Positions 47,219 to 55,201 of a DNA stretch of 56,050 bases are shown in pieces (position 1 is the first letter of the stretch; every line of letters begins with the position of its first letter). This DNA comes from Loigolactobacillus bifermentans DSM 20003 (lineage in GTDB: Bacteria; Bacillota; Bacilli; Lactobacillales; Lactobacillaceae). Position numbers and translations under genes: made by a program. The stretch is taken from NCBI RefSeq assembly GCF_001434575.1, contig NZ_AZDA01000133.1:1-56050 (forward strand), in the 5' to 3' direction. The notes beneath the pieces were generated by a model that had not been told where the DNA came from, did no database searches, and saw only the letters and a list, made by a program, of their open reading frames with translations.

Positions 47219-48007
47219 ATGTCTGACAAATTAGGTTTAATATTTAATATTCAAAAATTTAGTCTCAATGACGGCCCTGGCATTAGGACTGTCGTATTTT
47301 TTAAAGGTTGTCCTTTGCGGTGTAAGTGGTGCTCGAATCCCGAATCACAGTCCGGTGAGCAAGAAGAAATGTATGATGAGTCTAAGCAGAAAAATGTGAC
47401 AGTTGGTAAGTGGTACACAGTCGCTGAAGTCATGAAAGTTATTATGCAAGACATTGACTTTTATGAGGAATCTGGCGGTGGGGTGACATTATCCGGCGGG
47501 GAGATCTTTTTTCAACCCGCTTTTGTGACAGATCTTGCTAAGGCGTGTCATGAAGCTGGGATCCACGTGACCTGTGAAACGACTGGTTATGCCAATCCCC
47601 AAGTTTTTTTGGATCTTGCTCAGTATATTGACTTTATGTATTTCGACTGTAAACAGTGGGATTCTAAAAAGCACCAAGCGGGGACCAAAGTACGCAATGA
47701 ATTGATTTTGAAGAATTTGGAAGCGGCGATGCAACTGTCAAATTTGAAAGTTCAGGTTCGTATTCCTGTCATTCCTGGCTTCAATTACAGTGCTGATGAT
47801 GCGCGGCATTTTGGTGAATTATTCAATAAAATTCATGTGCCAGCGGTCGAATTGTTACCATTCCATCAATTTGGTCTGAAGAAATACGCGGAGCTACATC
47901 GTGAGTATGCGTTGAAAGATGTAAAGCAATTACAAGTCAGCGATTTAGAGAACTTTCAAAAGATTCTCCAGGAAGCTGGAATCGATGCCACTGTAAATGG
48001 CTGGTAG
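47219..48007 (+). CDS. Glycyl radical enzyme activating enzyme (radical SAM), compact form
   Basis: 262 aa from ATG 47219 with GAAGGGGG eight bases upstream. FSLNDGPGIRTVVFFKGC precedes the CX3CX2C cluster site (Cys31, Cys35, Cys38), followed by the S-adenosylmethionine motif LSGGE. It lacks the inserted ferredoxin-like domain with two extra clusters found in most activases other than PflA, including E. coli YbiY; only about 25 residues separate the cluster from the next helix. GGEIFFQP replaces the common GGEP. Divergent partner of the glycyl radical enzyme. Confidence 0.9.
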   Translation: MSDKLGLIFNIQKFSLNDGPGIRTVVFFKGCPLRCKWCSNPESQSGEQEEMYDESKQKNVTVGKWYTVAEVMKVIMQDIDFYEESGGGVTLSGGEIFFQPAFVTDLAKACHEAGIHVTCETTGYANPQVFLDLAQYIDFMYFDCKQWDSKKHQAGTKVRNELILKNLEAAMQLSNLKVQVRIPVIPGFNYSADDARHFGELFNKIHVPAVELLPFHQFGLKKYAELHREYALKDVKQLQVSDLENFQKILQEAGIDATVNGW

Positions 48008-48249
48008 TTAAGCAGTAACAGGCAAACGTAAGACGCAGCGGTGCTGTGGAAGCTTTGCGGATTATTCTAAGGATCGTGAGCAATCTCGCAACGCATGTCT
48101 GTGGTGGGAAATCACGGTGTTTTTTAAATACGATTCAGACCTTAATGTTTAAATCATGTCGCTCGACTGATTGATCTAAAAATCGATGTCGAACAAGTGT
48201 CTGTGTCATCATAGGTGGTGATGGCGCATGATGATTAAATTTCAGCTGT

Positions 48250-48277
48250 AGCTAGATCCTTAGGGTCTAGCTTTTTT
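48250..48277 (+). terminator. Terminator downstream of the activase
   Basis: AGCTAGATCC (48250-48259) / GGGTCTAGCT (48263-48272) with one G-T pair, loop TTA, T-run to 48277. The 240 bases between the activase stop and this site contain short dyads (CATCAT/ATGATG near 48208-48233) but no gene I can support. Confidence 0.8.
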
Positions 48278-48380
48278 GATCTGTTGATCACGATCCAGGG
48301 CAAGCTTATTTCAAGTGAATGGCCTGGTGACAATTACGGTAAACGTAGGGGCTGTACTTTTCTGCTGCTAGTCAAGAAAA

Positions 48381-48494
48381 CCCAGGACTTCAGCCTTGGG
48401 ATGAATTGGCATTTTTGGCGAAGCCTCTGTAACTTGTAACTTGATTTTCAATGTATTGCGCTACAATGTTTTTAGAAACATTCCCTACAGTTCC
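48381..48494 (-). mobile_element. Remnant of an IS200/IS605-type transposase (TnpA) 3' end
   Basis: Reading the minus strand from 48494 gives 34 codons starting GTVGNVSKNIVAQYIENQ and ending at TGA (48392-48390). YIENQ matches the C-terminal catalytic-tyrosine helix of Y1 transposases. The stop is followed by an imperfect hairpin (48381-48400) of the kind seen at IS200/IS605 right ends. Upstream codons run into stops, so only a decayed tail remains. Confidence 0.5.
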
Positions 48495-48554
48495 AACTCG
48501 GTTCTTTAGAGCCGAGTAGTTGATGTTGTAGTGACAATGCCAAGGAAAATAGAT

Positions 48555-48640
48555 GACTTAAGGTGAGCTAAATAAATACGATTTAGTGGCTCGATCACCG
48601 AGCGCATGCCTAAGTCAAGTGGGCTTTATTTATTTTTTGT
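48555..48640 (+). other. Structured stretch upstream of the regulator
   Basis: GACTTA (48555-48560) pairs with TAAGTC (48611-48616); GGTGA (48562-48566) with TCACC (48595-48599). AT-rich repeats AAATAAATA and TTTATTTATTTT flank it, and a T-run ends near 48639. It could be a terminator-like fold, the left end of the decayed element, or a leader upstream of the regulator promoter. Confidence 0.35.
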
Positions 48641-48694
48641 GATAGGTTGACATTGCTGGTATGGGATTGATTTTTTGTAAAAAAAGTTTCAAAT

Positions 48695-48735
48695 GTAAAT
48701 GATTTGTTTACGTTCAATAAAATTTGTGCTAAATT
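48695..48735 (+). promoter_or_regulatory. Promoter and overlapping operator of the SorC-type regulator
   Basis: TTTACG (48707-48712), a 17-base spacer, and TAAATT (48730-48735). GTAAA (48695-48699) and TTTAC (48707-48711) form a dyad over the -35, resembling the CGTAAA/TTTACG core at 46983-47000. Autoregulation is likely. Confidence 0.6.
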
Positions 48736-48753
48736 GAACATGAGGTGATTGCA

Positions 48754-49707
48754 ATGTCAGATAAACAAGATGACTTGATGGCTAAGGTGGCTTATTTATA
48801 TTACATGAAAGACCAGACCCAAGCTCAGATTGCACGGGCAATCAATGTTGATCGCTCAACTGTTAGTCGATTGTTAAAAAAAGCGCGTCGTAGCGGTGTT
48901 GTGACCATTCAAATCAATCATTCAAGTACGGGATTGTTTGAAATCGAAGAGCAGCTCAAAAATGGCTTTGATTTAGAACAAGTCGTGGTGATTCCCTCTA
49001 CTGAGGGCGATTCTGTTGATGAACGTAATCAACGTCTTGCTGCGGCAGCGGCTCGTTACTTAAAACGTGTCATCAAACCGCACGCTAAAGTCGGCTTTGC
49101 ATGGGGAACGACACTTGCAGGCATGATTGGTCAACTTGATCATCCGGTGCATACAAATGCACTATTTGTACCATTGGTAGGTGGTCCGAGTCCTGAAAAT
49201 GCAAAATATCATGTGAATGGTATCGTTTATGATGCGGCCAGACAATTTGGTGGCGAGAGTCTTTTCGTCGATGCAGCAGCAGTGCAAGAGTCTAAGCTGT
49301 TACGAGATGGCATTATGGCGTCCCAGTATTTTCAGCGAGTTCGTCGTGCTTGGGAGCATCTTGATTTGGCATTTGTAGGAATCGGTGGTGCGTTAAAAAA
49401 AGGAACAAGTCGCTGGCGTGACTTATTGACTGCAGAAGATATTGATAGCTTGAGTGATCGTGAGGTTATTGGCGATTGCTGTTGCACTTTCTTCGATCGT
49501 AATGGGAAAATATTACGTGGTGAGTTACTATCACGTACCATTGCAATCAGTCCTGAGCAATTGCGAGTAACGCCGAATACGGTTGCAGTCGCACGTGGTC
49601 TTTCTAAGGCACCTGCAATTAAAGCTTGCTTGCAAATGGATCTGATCAATACGCTGATTACTGATCAGCAAACGGCAGAGCGAATCTGTGAACTTGCACA
49701 TCTATGA
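48754..49707 (+). CDS. SorC/DeoR-type sugar-binding transcriptional regulator
   Basis: 317 aa from ATG 48754 after GAGGTGA; the GTG nine bases earlier lies in the SD. The HTH spans about residues 20-45 (TQAQIARAINVDRSTVSRLL), then the sugar-phosphate-binding domain with KVGFAWGTTLAGM, VPLVGGPSP, and VGIGGALKKGTSRW. Family members bind phosphorylated sugars or sugar acids. Located beside the glycyl radical operon with a matching operator at its own promoter, it most likely regulates both. Confidence 0.88.
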   Translation: MSDKQDDLMAKVAYLYYMKDQTQAQIARAINVDRSTVSRLLKKARRSGVVTIQINHSSTGLFEIEEQLKNGFDLEQVVVIPSTEGDSVDERNQRLAAAAARYLKRVIKPHAKVGFAWGTTLAGMIGQLDHPVHTNALFVPLVGGPSPENAKYHVNGIVYDAARQFGGESLFVDAAAVQESKLLRDGIMASQYFQRVRRAWEHLDLAFVGIGGALKKGTSRWRDLLTAEDIDSLSDREVIGDCCCTFFDRNGKILRGELLSRTIAISPEQLRVTPNTVAVARGLSKAPAIKACLQMDLINTLITDQQTAERICELAHL

Positions 49708-49882
49708 GCTGAGAAATATGAACGATGCTTACAGATCGTCATCAATACGCAACAGATTTTAGATGATGAATAGGCTGTTTTTAAATGAATGAAGCGGGCG
49801 TTAAATGCAAATCTGAATCGTAATGAAGATGGGCAAGCAACACTTTGACAGGGTGCCGTGAACAAAATAGCTTCTTCAATGA

Positions 49883-49912
49883 AGTGTTGTGTATTCAGAC
49901 AACGCTTTTTTT
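49883..49912 (+). terminator. Terminator after the regulator
   Basis: AGTGTTGT (49883-49890) / ACAACGCT (49899-49906) with one T-G pair and T-run to 49912. The rest of the 418-base gap to fabH holds the fabH promoter; a 66-codon frame at 49845-50045 overlaps this terminator and has no SD, so it is not called. Confidence 0.8.
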
Positions 49913-50017
49913 GATTGTGCCAAGATCAATTCACTTGCCGCTGGTGAGGGAACACTCTATTATGAAGCAAGGATTAGACAAAAAGTTTAACAAATCGTCA
50001 AATTTTGCGGGGACTAC

Positions 50018-50046
50018 TTGTCGAAAAGCCAGTCCTTACTTATAAT
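50018..50046 (+). promoter_or_regulatory. Promoter of the fabH-acc operon
   Basis: TTGTCG at 50018-50023, a 17-base spacer, perfect TATAAT at 50041-50046. An imperfect dyad TTTAAC/GTCAAA lies just upstream (49987-50003), a possible operator. Confidence 0.8.
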
Positions 50047-50125
50047 GTAAGTTTGGAAGAATTAAAAGTGCCTTTGAGGCAATGAAACGATAAATAACAG
50101 TTAAGTCATAGAAAGCAGGTATGAA

Positions 50126-51106
50126 ATGGCATATGTAACCCTTCGTGATACGGCGCATGTGGTGCCAGAAACGGTGGTGACCAATGATGATCTCGCCAAG
50201 TTAATGCCAACGAGTGATGACTGGATCCAAAGTCACACCGGTATTAAAACCCGGCATGTGGCGATCAACGAAAACACCTCCCAGTTGGCTGCAAAGGTCG
50301 GTCAAAAGTTGTTGGCTCAAACGCACGTGGCGCCAACGGACATTGATTTGATCATTGTGTCAACCATTACGCCGGATTCCTTAACACCATCAACGGCGTG
50401 TTTGGTGCAGGCTGCATTAGGTGCGACCAATGCGTTTGCATTCGACATCAGCGCCGCTTGTGCGGGCTTTATTTTTGGGTTGACCACGGCGGCCCAGTTT
50501 TTACGCAGTGGTCAGTATCGGCGGGCGTTGGTGATTAGTGCGGAAACCAACACTAAAATGATGGATTGGCAAGATCGCACCACAACTGTGTTCTTTGGGG
50601 ATGGTGCTGGTGGGGCGTTGCTAGAAGCGACTGATGATCCCACCCAAGAAAGTTTTGTTGCGGCAAAATTAGCTACAGATGGGGCGCAACATGAAACCAT
50701 TGAAAGCGGCAAAATTGCACCGTTGGCAACAGCGACGGATGCCCATCATCAACCAAGCCTAACGCCGTTTACCATGCAAGGTCGGGATGTGTTCACCTTT
50801 GCAACAGAAGTGGTGCCGCCACATATGCAGGCTTTATTAGCTGCGAATCAGTTAACCGCAGCTGACATCGATTTGTACGTTTGCCATCAGGCTAATTTAC
50901 GGATTATCGAAAAAATTGCGGCCACGTTGCACCAGCCGATGTCAAAATTTGCAACGAATGTGACGACTTACGGCAATACGTCTTCGGCTGGGATCCCAAT
51001 GGCATTAGATCAAGCCCTTGCGCATCAGTTTACTCGGCAGCGTAAAGTGATGTTAACGGGTTTTGGCGCCGGTTTAGCATATGGTAGTGTGATCTTGACT
51101 TTATAA
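50126..51106 (+). CDS. fabH: 3-oxoacyl-ACP synthase III
   Basis: 326 aa. It condenses acetyl-CoA or another primer with malonyl-ACP to start fatty-acid synthesis. Catalytic triad: Cys112 in DISAACAGF, His in YVCHQANLRI, and Asn in YGNTSSAGIP. The loop DDWIQSHTGIKTRH is the usual FabH N-terminal motif. First gene of an operon whose other genes encode only acetyl-CoA carboxylase; no fabD, fabG, fabF, fabZ or acpP is present here, so those must lie elsewhere. Confidence 0.95.
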   Translation: MAYVTLRDTAHVVPETVVTNDDLAKLMPTSDDWIQSHTGIKTRHVAINENTSQLAAKVGQKLLAQTHVAPTDIDLIIVSTITPDSLTPSTACLVQAALGATNAFAFDISAACAGFIFGLTTAAQFLRSGQYRRALVISAETNTKMMDWQDRTTTVFFGDGAGGALLEATDDPTQESFVAAKLATDGAQHETIESGKIAPLATATDAHHQPSLTPFTMQGRDVFTFATEVVPPHMQALLAANQLTAADIDLYVCHQANLRIIEKIAATLHQPMSKFATNVTTYGNTSSAGIPMALDQALAHQFTRQRKVMLTGFGAGLAYGSVILTL

Positions 51107-51121
51107 AAGTGAGGGGTAGCT

Positions 51122-51529
51122 TTGGATACAAAAGCGTTAGCCGAAATTTTAGAAACGTTAAAACAAAGTGGGTTTGCAGAAGTAGAGCTGGATTATCAAG
51201 ATTGGCATTTACATGTTCGCCAAGGGACTGTGTCAGCAATGCCGACTGAGCCTGTTGCAGCACCACCGGCCACTGTACCGCAAGCGGGTGAAACAGTGGT
51301 GAAAAGTCCGTTAGTGGGGATCATGCACTTAGCTGACGAACAACAGCAGCCTTTTGTAACAGTGGGACAAACCGTTGAAAAAGGCACGATTTTAGGCCAA
51401 GTGGAAAGCATGAAGCTTTTCAATGAGATCAAAAGCCCAGTTGCTGGGAAAGTCCAGCAAATTTTGGTGCAGGATCGGGCCGGTGTGGCGTATAATGCCC
51501 CTTTATTTGTCCTACAAGAGGTTGACTAA
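51122..51529 (+). CDS. accB: Acetyl-CoA carboxylase biotin carboxyl carrier protein
   Basis: 135 aa, TTG start after GAGGGG. An N-terminal helical part, a Pro/Ala-rich linker (about 42-60), and a C-terminal biotinyl domain with the modified lysine in VESMKLFNEI. It carries carboxyl groups between AccC and AccAD. The stop overlaps the accC start by one base. Confidence 0.94.
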   Translation: MDTKALAEILETLKQSGFAEVELDYQDWHLHVRQGTVSAMPTEPVAAPPATVPQAGETVVKSPLVGIMHLADEQQQPFVTVGQTVEKGTILGQVESMKLFNEIKSPVAGKVQQILVQDRAGVAYNAPLFVLQEVD

Positions 51530-52830
51530 TGTTCAAGAAAGTCCTAATTGCCAATCGCAGTGAAGTGGCACTGCGCATTATCCGTGCTTGTCAGCAGTTG
51601 CAAATTAAAACGGTTGCCGTCTACGCCCAAGTGGAAGCTCAGGCGCCTTTTGTGCAGGCCGCTGACGAGGCGATTTGTATTGGACCGGATACGGCCAGCA
51701 GCACCTATTTAAAGCGTGAAGCGATTTTAATGGCTGCGATTATTACTGGCGCAGATGCCATTCATCCTGGGTACGGTTTTTTAGCCGAAGATGCCCTATT
51801 TGCAGAAATGTGTGCAGAGTGTCAGTTAACGTTGATCGGGCCGTCGCCAGCCATGATTCGGTTAATGGCGGATAAAGCTGCGGCTAAGGCTTACGTTCAG
51901 CAAAAAGGGGTGGCAGTGATCCCCGGCGCTGCCAATGTTACCCCGGCGCAATTGCCTGCGGTAGCCGCTGCCATTGGTTTTCCATTGATGCTAAAGGCTA
52001 GCCTCGGGGGGGGCGGTAAAGGGATGCGGTTGATCCAATCAGCTGCTGAATTACAGCAAGACTACCATTTGATTCGTGAGGAAGCGCGGCAGGCTTTCTT
52101 AAGTGATGCCGTGTATTTAGAAAAGTATTTGCCTCACGCCCGGCACATTGAGGTCCAGATCTTAGTCGATCACGCAGGCCATATTCAGATTTTTGGTGAT
52201 CGCGAATGTAGTTTGCAAGTCAATCATCAGAAAATTATTGAAGAAAGCCCGGCCAGTTGTTTGACGGACGTAGCGCGTCAGCAACTTTATCAGGCCACAG
52301 AACGAGTGTTACAAGGCCTGGCTTATTGTGGCGTAGGCACTTTGGAATTCTTATATGCGCAAGGGCAATTTTACTTTTTAGAAATGAATACGCGTTTGCA
52401 AGTGGAGCACGGTGTCACGGAGTTAACCACTGGGAAAGATCTTGTGGTCCAACAAATTGCGGTTGCCGCTGGTGCCACCATCCCCACTCGGCAGCTGGCA
52501 TTTCAAGGCCATGCCATTGAAGTGCGCTTAAATGCCAATGGTGCCGGTGATTTGCAGCAATTTCAGTTGCCAACCACGGTTCGGATTGAAACCGGGTATC
52601 AAGCGGGGATGGCGGTGTTACCTTATTACGATGCGTTATTGGCTAAACTGCTGGTTTGGCAACCAACACGTGAGGCGGCGATTACCAAGTTGCAGCAGGC
52701 ACTGCAGCAAGTCACCGTCAGGGGTGTTCAAACAAATTTGAAGTTGTTACAACAGTTATTGGCGGATCCACGTTACCAAGCCAATCAAGTGGATATTCAT
52801 TTTTTAAAAGATTTTCACAGGCCGGATTAA
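51529..52830 (+). CDS. accC: Biotin carboxylase
   Basis: 433 aa. The start FKKVLIANRSEVALRIIRAC (usually ...RGEIA...), the ATP-grasp loop KASLGGGGKGMR, and EMNTRLQVEHGVTE identify AccC. The last motif normally reads EHPVTE; Gly replaces Pro, a mild oddity. HPGYGFLAED is conserved. It carboxylates biotin on AccB with ATP and bicarbonate. Confidence 0.95.
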   Translation: MFKKVLIANRSEVALRIIRACQQLQIKTVAVYAQVEAQAPFVQAADEAICIGPDTASSTYLKREAILMAAIITGADAIHPGYGFLAEDALFAEMCAECQLTLIGPSPAMIRLMADKAAAKAYVQQKGVAVIPGAANVTPAQLPAVAAAIGFPLMLKASLGGGGKGMRLIQSAAELQQDYHLIREEARQAFLSDAVYLEKYLPHARHIEVQILVDHAGHIQIFGDRECSLQVNHQKIIEESPASCLTDVARQQLYQATERVLQGLAYCGVGTLEFLYAQGQFYFLEMNTRLQVEHGVTELTTGKDLVVQQIAVAAGATIPTRQLAFQGHAIEVRLNANGAGDLQQFQLPTTVRIETGYQAGMAVLPYYDALLAKLLVWQPTREAAITKLQQALQQVTVRGVQTNLKLLQQLLADPRYQANQVDIHFLKDFHRPD

Positions 52831-52849
52831 TTTGAAAGGAAGTGATCGC

Positions 52850-53641
52850 ATGGGACATATGCCAGCGGCAGGGACTTGGCAGGCTTGTCCACAGTGCGGT
52901 GAGCATCATCACCGCTTGGAATGGGCCCCTTGGCAGATCTGTCCAAGCTGTGGCTATTACCAACGGTTAACGGCGCAACAACGACTGACACAGTTAGTGG
53001 ATCAGGGGACATTTCAGCCTTTGCCAGACCTTGCAATGACAGCAGCGACCACTGGTTTTCCAGATTATGCGGCCAAGTTGGCCACAGCTCAGACTAAAAC
53101 GGGGTTGGCCGAAGCGATTGTTGTCGGACAAGCTGCGATTGATCAACAAGTTTGTGTGATTGGGATCATGGACAGTCACTTTATGATGGGCAGTTTAAAT
53201 CAAGTGGTGGGCCAAAAGATTTGTCAGCTGTTTGAAGTTGGCAGCCAGCGCCAATTGCCAGTGGTATTGGTGACTGCTTCTGGTGGGGCACGGATGCAAG
53301 AAGGCTTAGCGGCCTTAACCCAAATGAGCTTAACATTGGCGGCCAAGTCGGCGTTTGACGCGCAAGGTGGGTTTTCCATTAACGTGCTCACCGACCCCAC
53401 CATGGGCGGCGTTACTGCTAGCTTTGCATTGCAGGCCGATATTTTGTTAGCGGAGCCAGCTGCCACCATTGGCTTCGCCGGCCGACGGGTGATCGAGCAA
53501 ACCGATCAGGTGCAATTACCGGCTGATTTTCAATCTGCAGAACAATTGTTGACCCGAGGTATGCTGGACGCAGTGGTGCCGCGAGCACAGTTAAAAGCGC
53601 AGTTGGCACAACTCTTACGTTTAGGGGGAAAAAGCGCATGA
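52850..53641 (+). CDS. accD: Acetyl-CoA carboxylase carboxyltransferase beta subunit
   Basis: 263 aa from ATG 52850, with AAAGGAAG upstream; the in-frame TTG at 52832 precedes the SD. Zinc ribbon CPQC and CPSC at residues 14-34, then SGGARMQEGLAALTQM and TDPTMGGVTASFA forming the oxyanion-hole region. It transfers the carboxyl group to acetyl-CoA with AccA. ATGA overlap with accA. Confidence 0.94.
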   Translation: MGHMPAAGTWQACPQCGEHHHRLEWAPWQICPSCGYYQRLTAQQRLTQLVDQGTFQPLPDLAMTAATTGFPDYAAKLATAQTKTGLAEAIVVGQAAIDQQVCVIGIMDSHFMMGSLNQVVGQKICQLFEVGSQRQLPVVLVTASGGARMQEGLAALTQMSLTLAAKSAFDAQGGFSINVLTDPTMGGVTASFALQADILLAEPAATIGFAGRRVIEQTDQVQLPADFQSAEQLLTRGMLDAVVPRAQLKAQLAQLLRLGGKSA

Positions 53642-54399
53642 TGCAGGACGCGTTAAAAAAAATTCGTGGGGCACACTGGTTAAGTAGCGACGCGGTGATC
53701 CAACAATTATGGCCTGATTTTTTTCGTCTAAAAGGGGATCGCTTAGTCGCCGATGATCCTGCTTTAACGGTGGGGTTTGGTCAATTTGAGGGCCAAACTT
53801 GTTTGGTTGCCGGTGTCAATCGTGGGCAGACCTTAACGGAACGACAGACTTATCGCGGTGGCGCCGTGGCACCAACCGGCTATCGCAAATTTAGTCGCGG
53901 GTTAAAATTAGCCATGAAGCGTCACTGGCCGGTGATCACGTTGATCAACATGCCAGGAGCCGATGCCAGCTTGGCAGCTGAAAAACAAGGCCAAAGTCAA
54001 GCAATTGCGGCGGCCATTCAGTTAATGGGCCAATTAACGGTGCCTAACATTGCGGTTTTTTTAGGCGAAGGTGAAAGTGGCGGCGCTTTAGCTTTAGCCA
54101 ATAGTAATCGCGTGTTCATGTATCAACACAGTCTCTTTTCCGTGGCCTCACCAGAAGCCATGCAGGCTATTTTAAAGCGGCCAGTTGGGGAAGTGGACCA
54201 ACTGCTACCGATTACGGCCCAAGCATTACAACAGCAAGGCTTGGTGGATGCTGTTTTGCCAGATACAGATGCGAATACCATGGTTGCGGCGTTAAAAACA
54301 CAGTTGCAGACTGCGTTAATGCAGCTGGCTGATCAGACACCACTACAACTACAACAACAGCGGTTGACTAAATTTCAACAATTACAAACATTAGTTTAG
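53638..54399 (+). CDS. accA: Acetyl-CoA carboxylase carboxyltransferase alpha subunit
   Basis: 253 aa. GGAVAPTGYRKFSRGLKLAM, TLINMPGADASLAAEKQGQ, and GEGESGGALALANSNRVFM are alpha-subunit motifs. Two adjacent ATGs occur (53638 and 53641); the first overlaps the accD stop. Last gene of the operon, followed by a strong terminator. Confidence 0.94.
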   Translation: MMQDALKKIRGAHWLSSDAVIQQLWPDFFRLKGDRLVADDPALTVGFGQFEGQTCLVAGVNRGQTLTERQTYRGGAVAPTGYRKFSRGLKLAMKRHWPVITLINMPGADASLAAEKQGQSQAIAAAIQLMGQLTVPNIAVFLGEGESGGALALANSNRVFMYQHSLFSVASPEAMQAILKRPVGEVDQLLPITAQALQQQGLVDAVLPDTDANTMVAALKTQLQTALMQLADQTPLQLQQQRLTKFQQLQTLV

Positions 54400-54403
54400 C
54401 CTC

Positions 54404-54445
54404 AAAAAAGGCCTGATTTTCAATTTGAAAATCAGGCCTTTTTAT
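54404..54445 (+). terminator. Terminator after accA
   Basis: Arms 54410-54423 and 54425-54438 are complementary (GGCCTGATTTTC... and GAAAATCAGGCC), flanked by an A-run and a T-run. Confidence 0.92.
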
Positions 54446-54672
54446 TTTGGGATACGACGCCCTAAACAATCTGTTTACAAATGCACAATCTTGCTAGCCG
54501 AATCAGCGAATGAACTTATTGAATGAAAAGTACGAATTAATTTAATATTTTATTTTGATGAATATTTCACTGAAACTATTGAAAAAATGCGGTATTTCGG
54601 GAACTATATCATATTTAAATAGTGGCTATAAAAAGATGATATTTCAAATCTATTAAGTCTCAGCTTAGAATC

Positions 54673-54704
54673 AAATTGTGATCACGTGATTAATTACACA
54701 ATTT
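54673..54704. promoter_or_regulatory. Dyad upstream of the MaoC gene
   Basis: AAATTGTG (54673-54680) and CACAATTT (54697-54704) are perfect inverted arms; the interior contains the palindrome ATCACGTGAT (54681-54690). It lies 36 bases before the start codon. The rest of the AT-rich gap (54446-54672) holds a TATATC/TATTTAAAT tract near 54605 but no clear promoter pair. Confidence 0.55.
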
Positions 54705-54739
54705 AACAAAATGATGATTCCAATCTGGGAGGCAATATT

Positions 54740-55177
54740 ATGACAAAACAGTATGACATTATTTATGAAGATCAGCTTGAAGTCGGGATGAAGGACACCT
54801 TATCTAAAAAAATTACAGCAGCAGATGTTGATAAGTTTGTTGAAGTAACCGGCGATCGTAATCCGATGCATACCGATGATGAATTTGCAAAAGCAACCCA
54901 ATTTGGTGGCCGAATCGCACACGGTATGATCTCGGCAGGCCTGATTTCGGCCGTGCTGGGTATGAAAATACCCGGACCAGGCGCTATCTATTTAGGCCAA
55001 ACCTTAACGTTTAAGGCACCGGTACATTTTGATGATGTTTTATCTGCTACCGCAGAGGTTGTGCAGATCGATCAAAAGAAAAAGTTTAAAATTGCGACTT
55101 TGGATACGAAAGTGGTCAATCAAAAGGGCCAAGTTGTTACTGAAGGCACTGCAACGATTATTCCAGCACAACGTTAA
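54740..55177 (+). CDS. MaoC-like (R)-specific enoyl-CoA hydratase
   Basis: 145 aa. The hot-dog-fold hydratase motif is clear: TGDRNPMHTDDEFAKATQFG with catalytic Asp and His, then RIAHGMISAGLIS. It is close in length to PhaJ, which hydrates trans-2-enoyl-CoA to (R)-3-hydroxyacyl-CoA. Start ATG follows GGGAGG. It is followed by an enoyl reductase gene, so together they can dehydrate and reduce acyl-thioesters. It could serve acyl-CoA or acyl-ACP substrates. Confidence 0.88.
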   Translation: MTKQYDIIYEDQLEVGMKDTLSKKITAADVDKFVEVTGDRNPMHTDDEFAKATQFGGRIAHGMISAGLISAVLGMKIPGPGAIYLGQTLTFKAPVHFDDVLSATAEVVQIDQKKKFKIATLDTKVVNQKGQVVTEGTATIIPAQR

Positions 55178-55201
55178 ATTAAAATTTTGGAGGATCAGAT
55201 T

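Noticed and set aside
48008-48744. tRNA(Sec) or another tRNA gene in the large gap
   Set aside because: I searched by eye for acceptor-stem pairing, a T-arm GTTCGANTC and CCA; none was found. The stems at 48555-48616 do not form a cloverleaf.
49845-50045. 66-codon plus-strand frame before fabH
   Set aside because: Overlaps the regulator terminator and the fabH promoter, and lacks a ribosome binding site.
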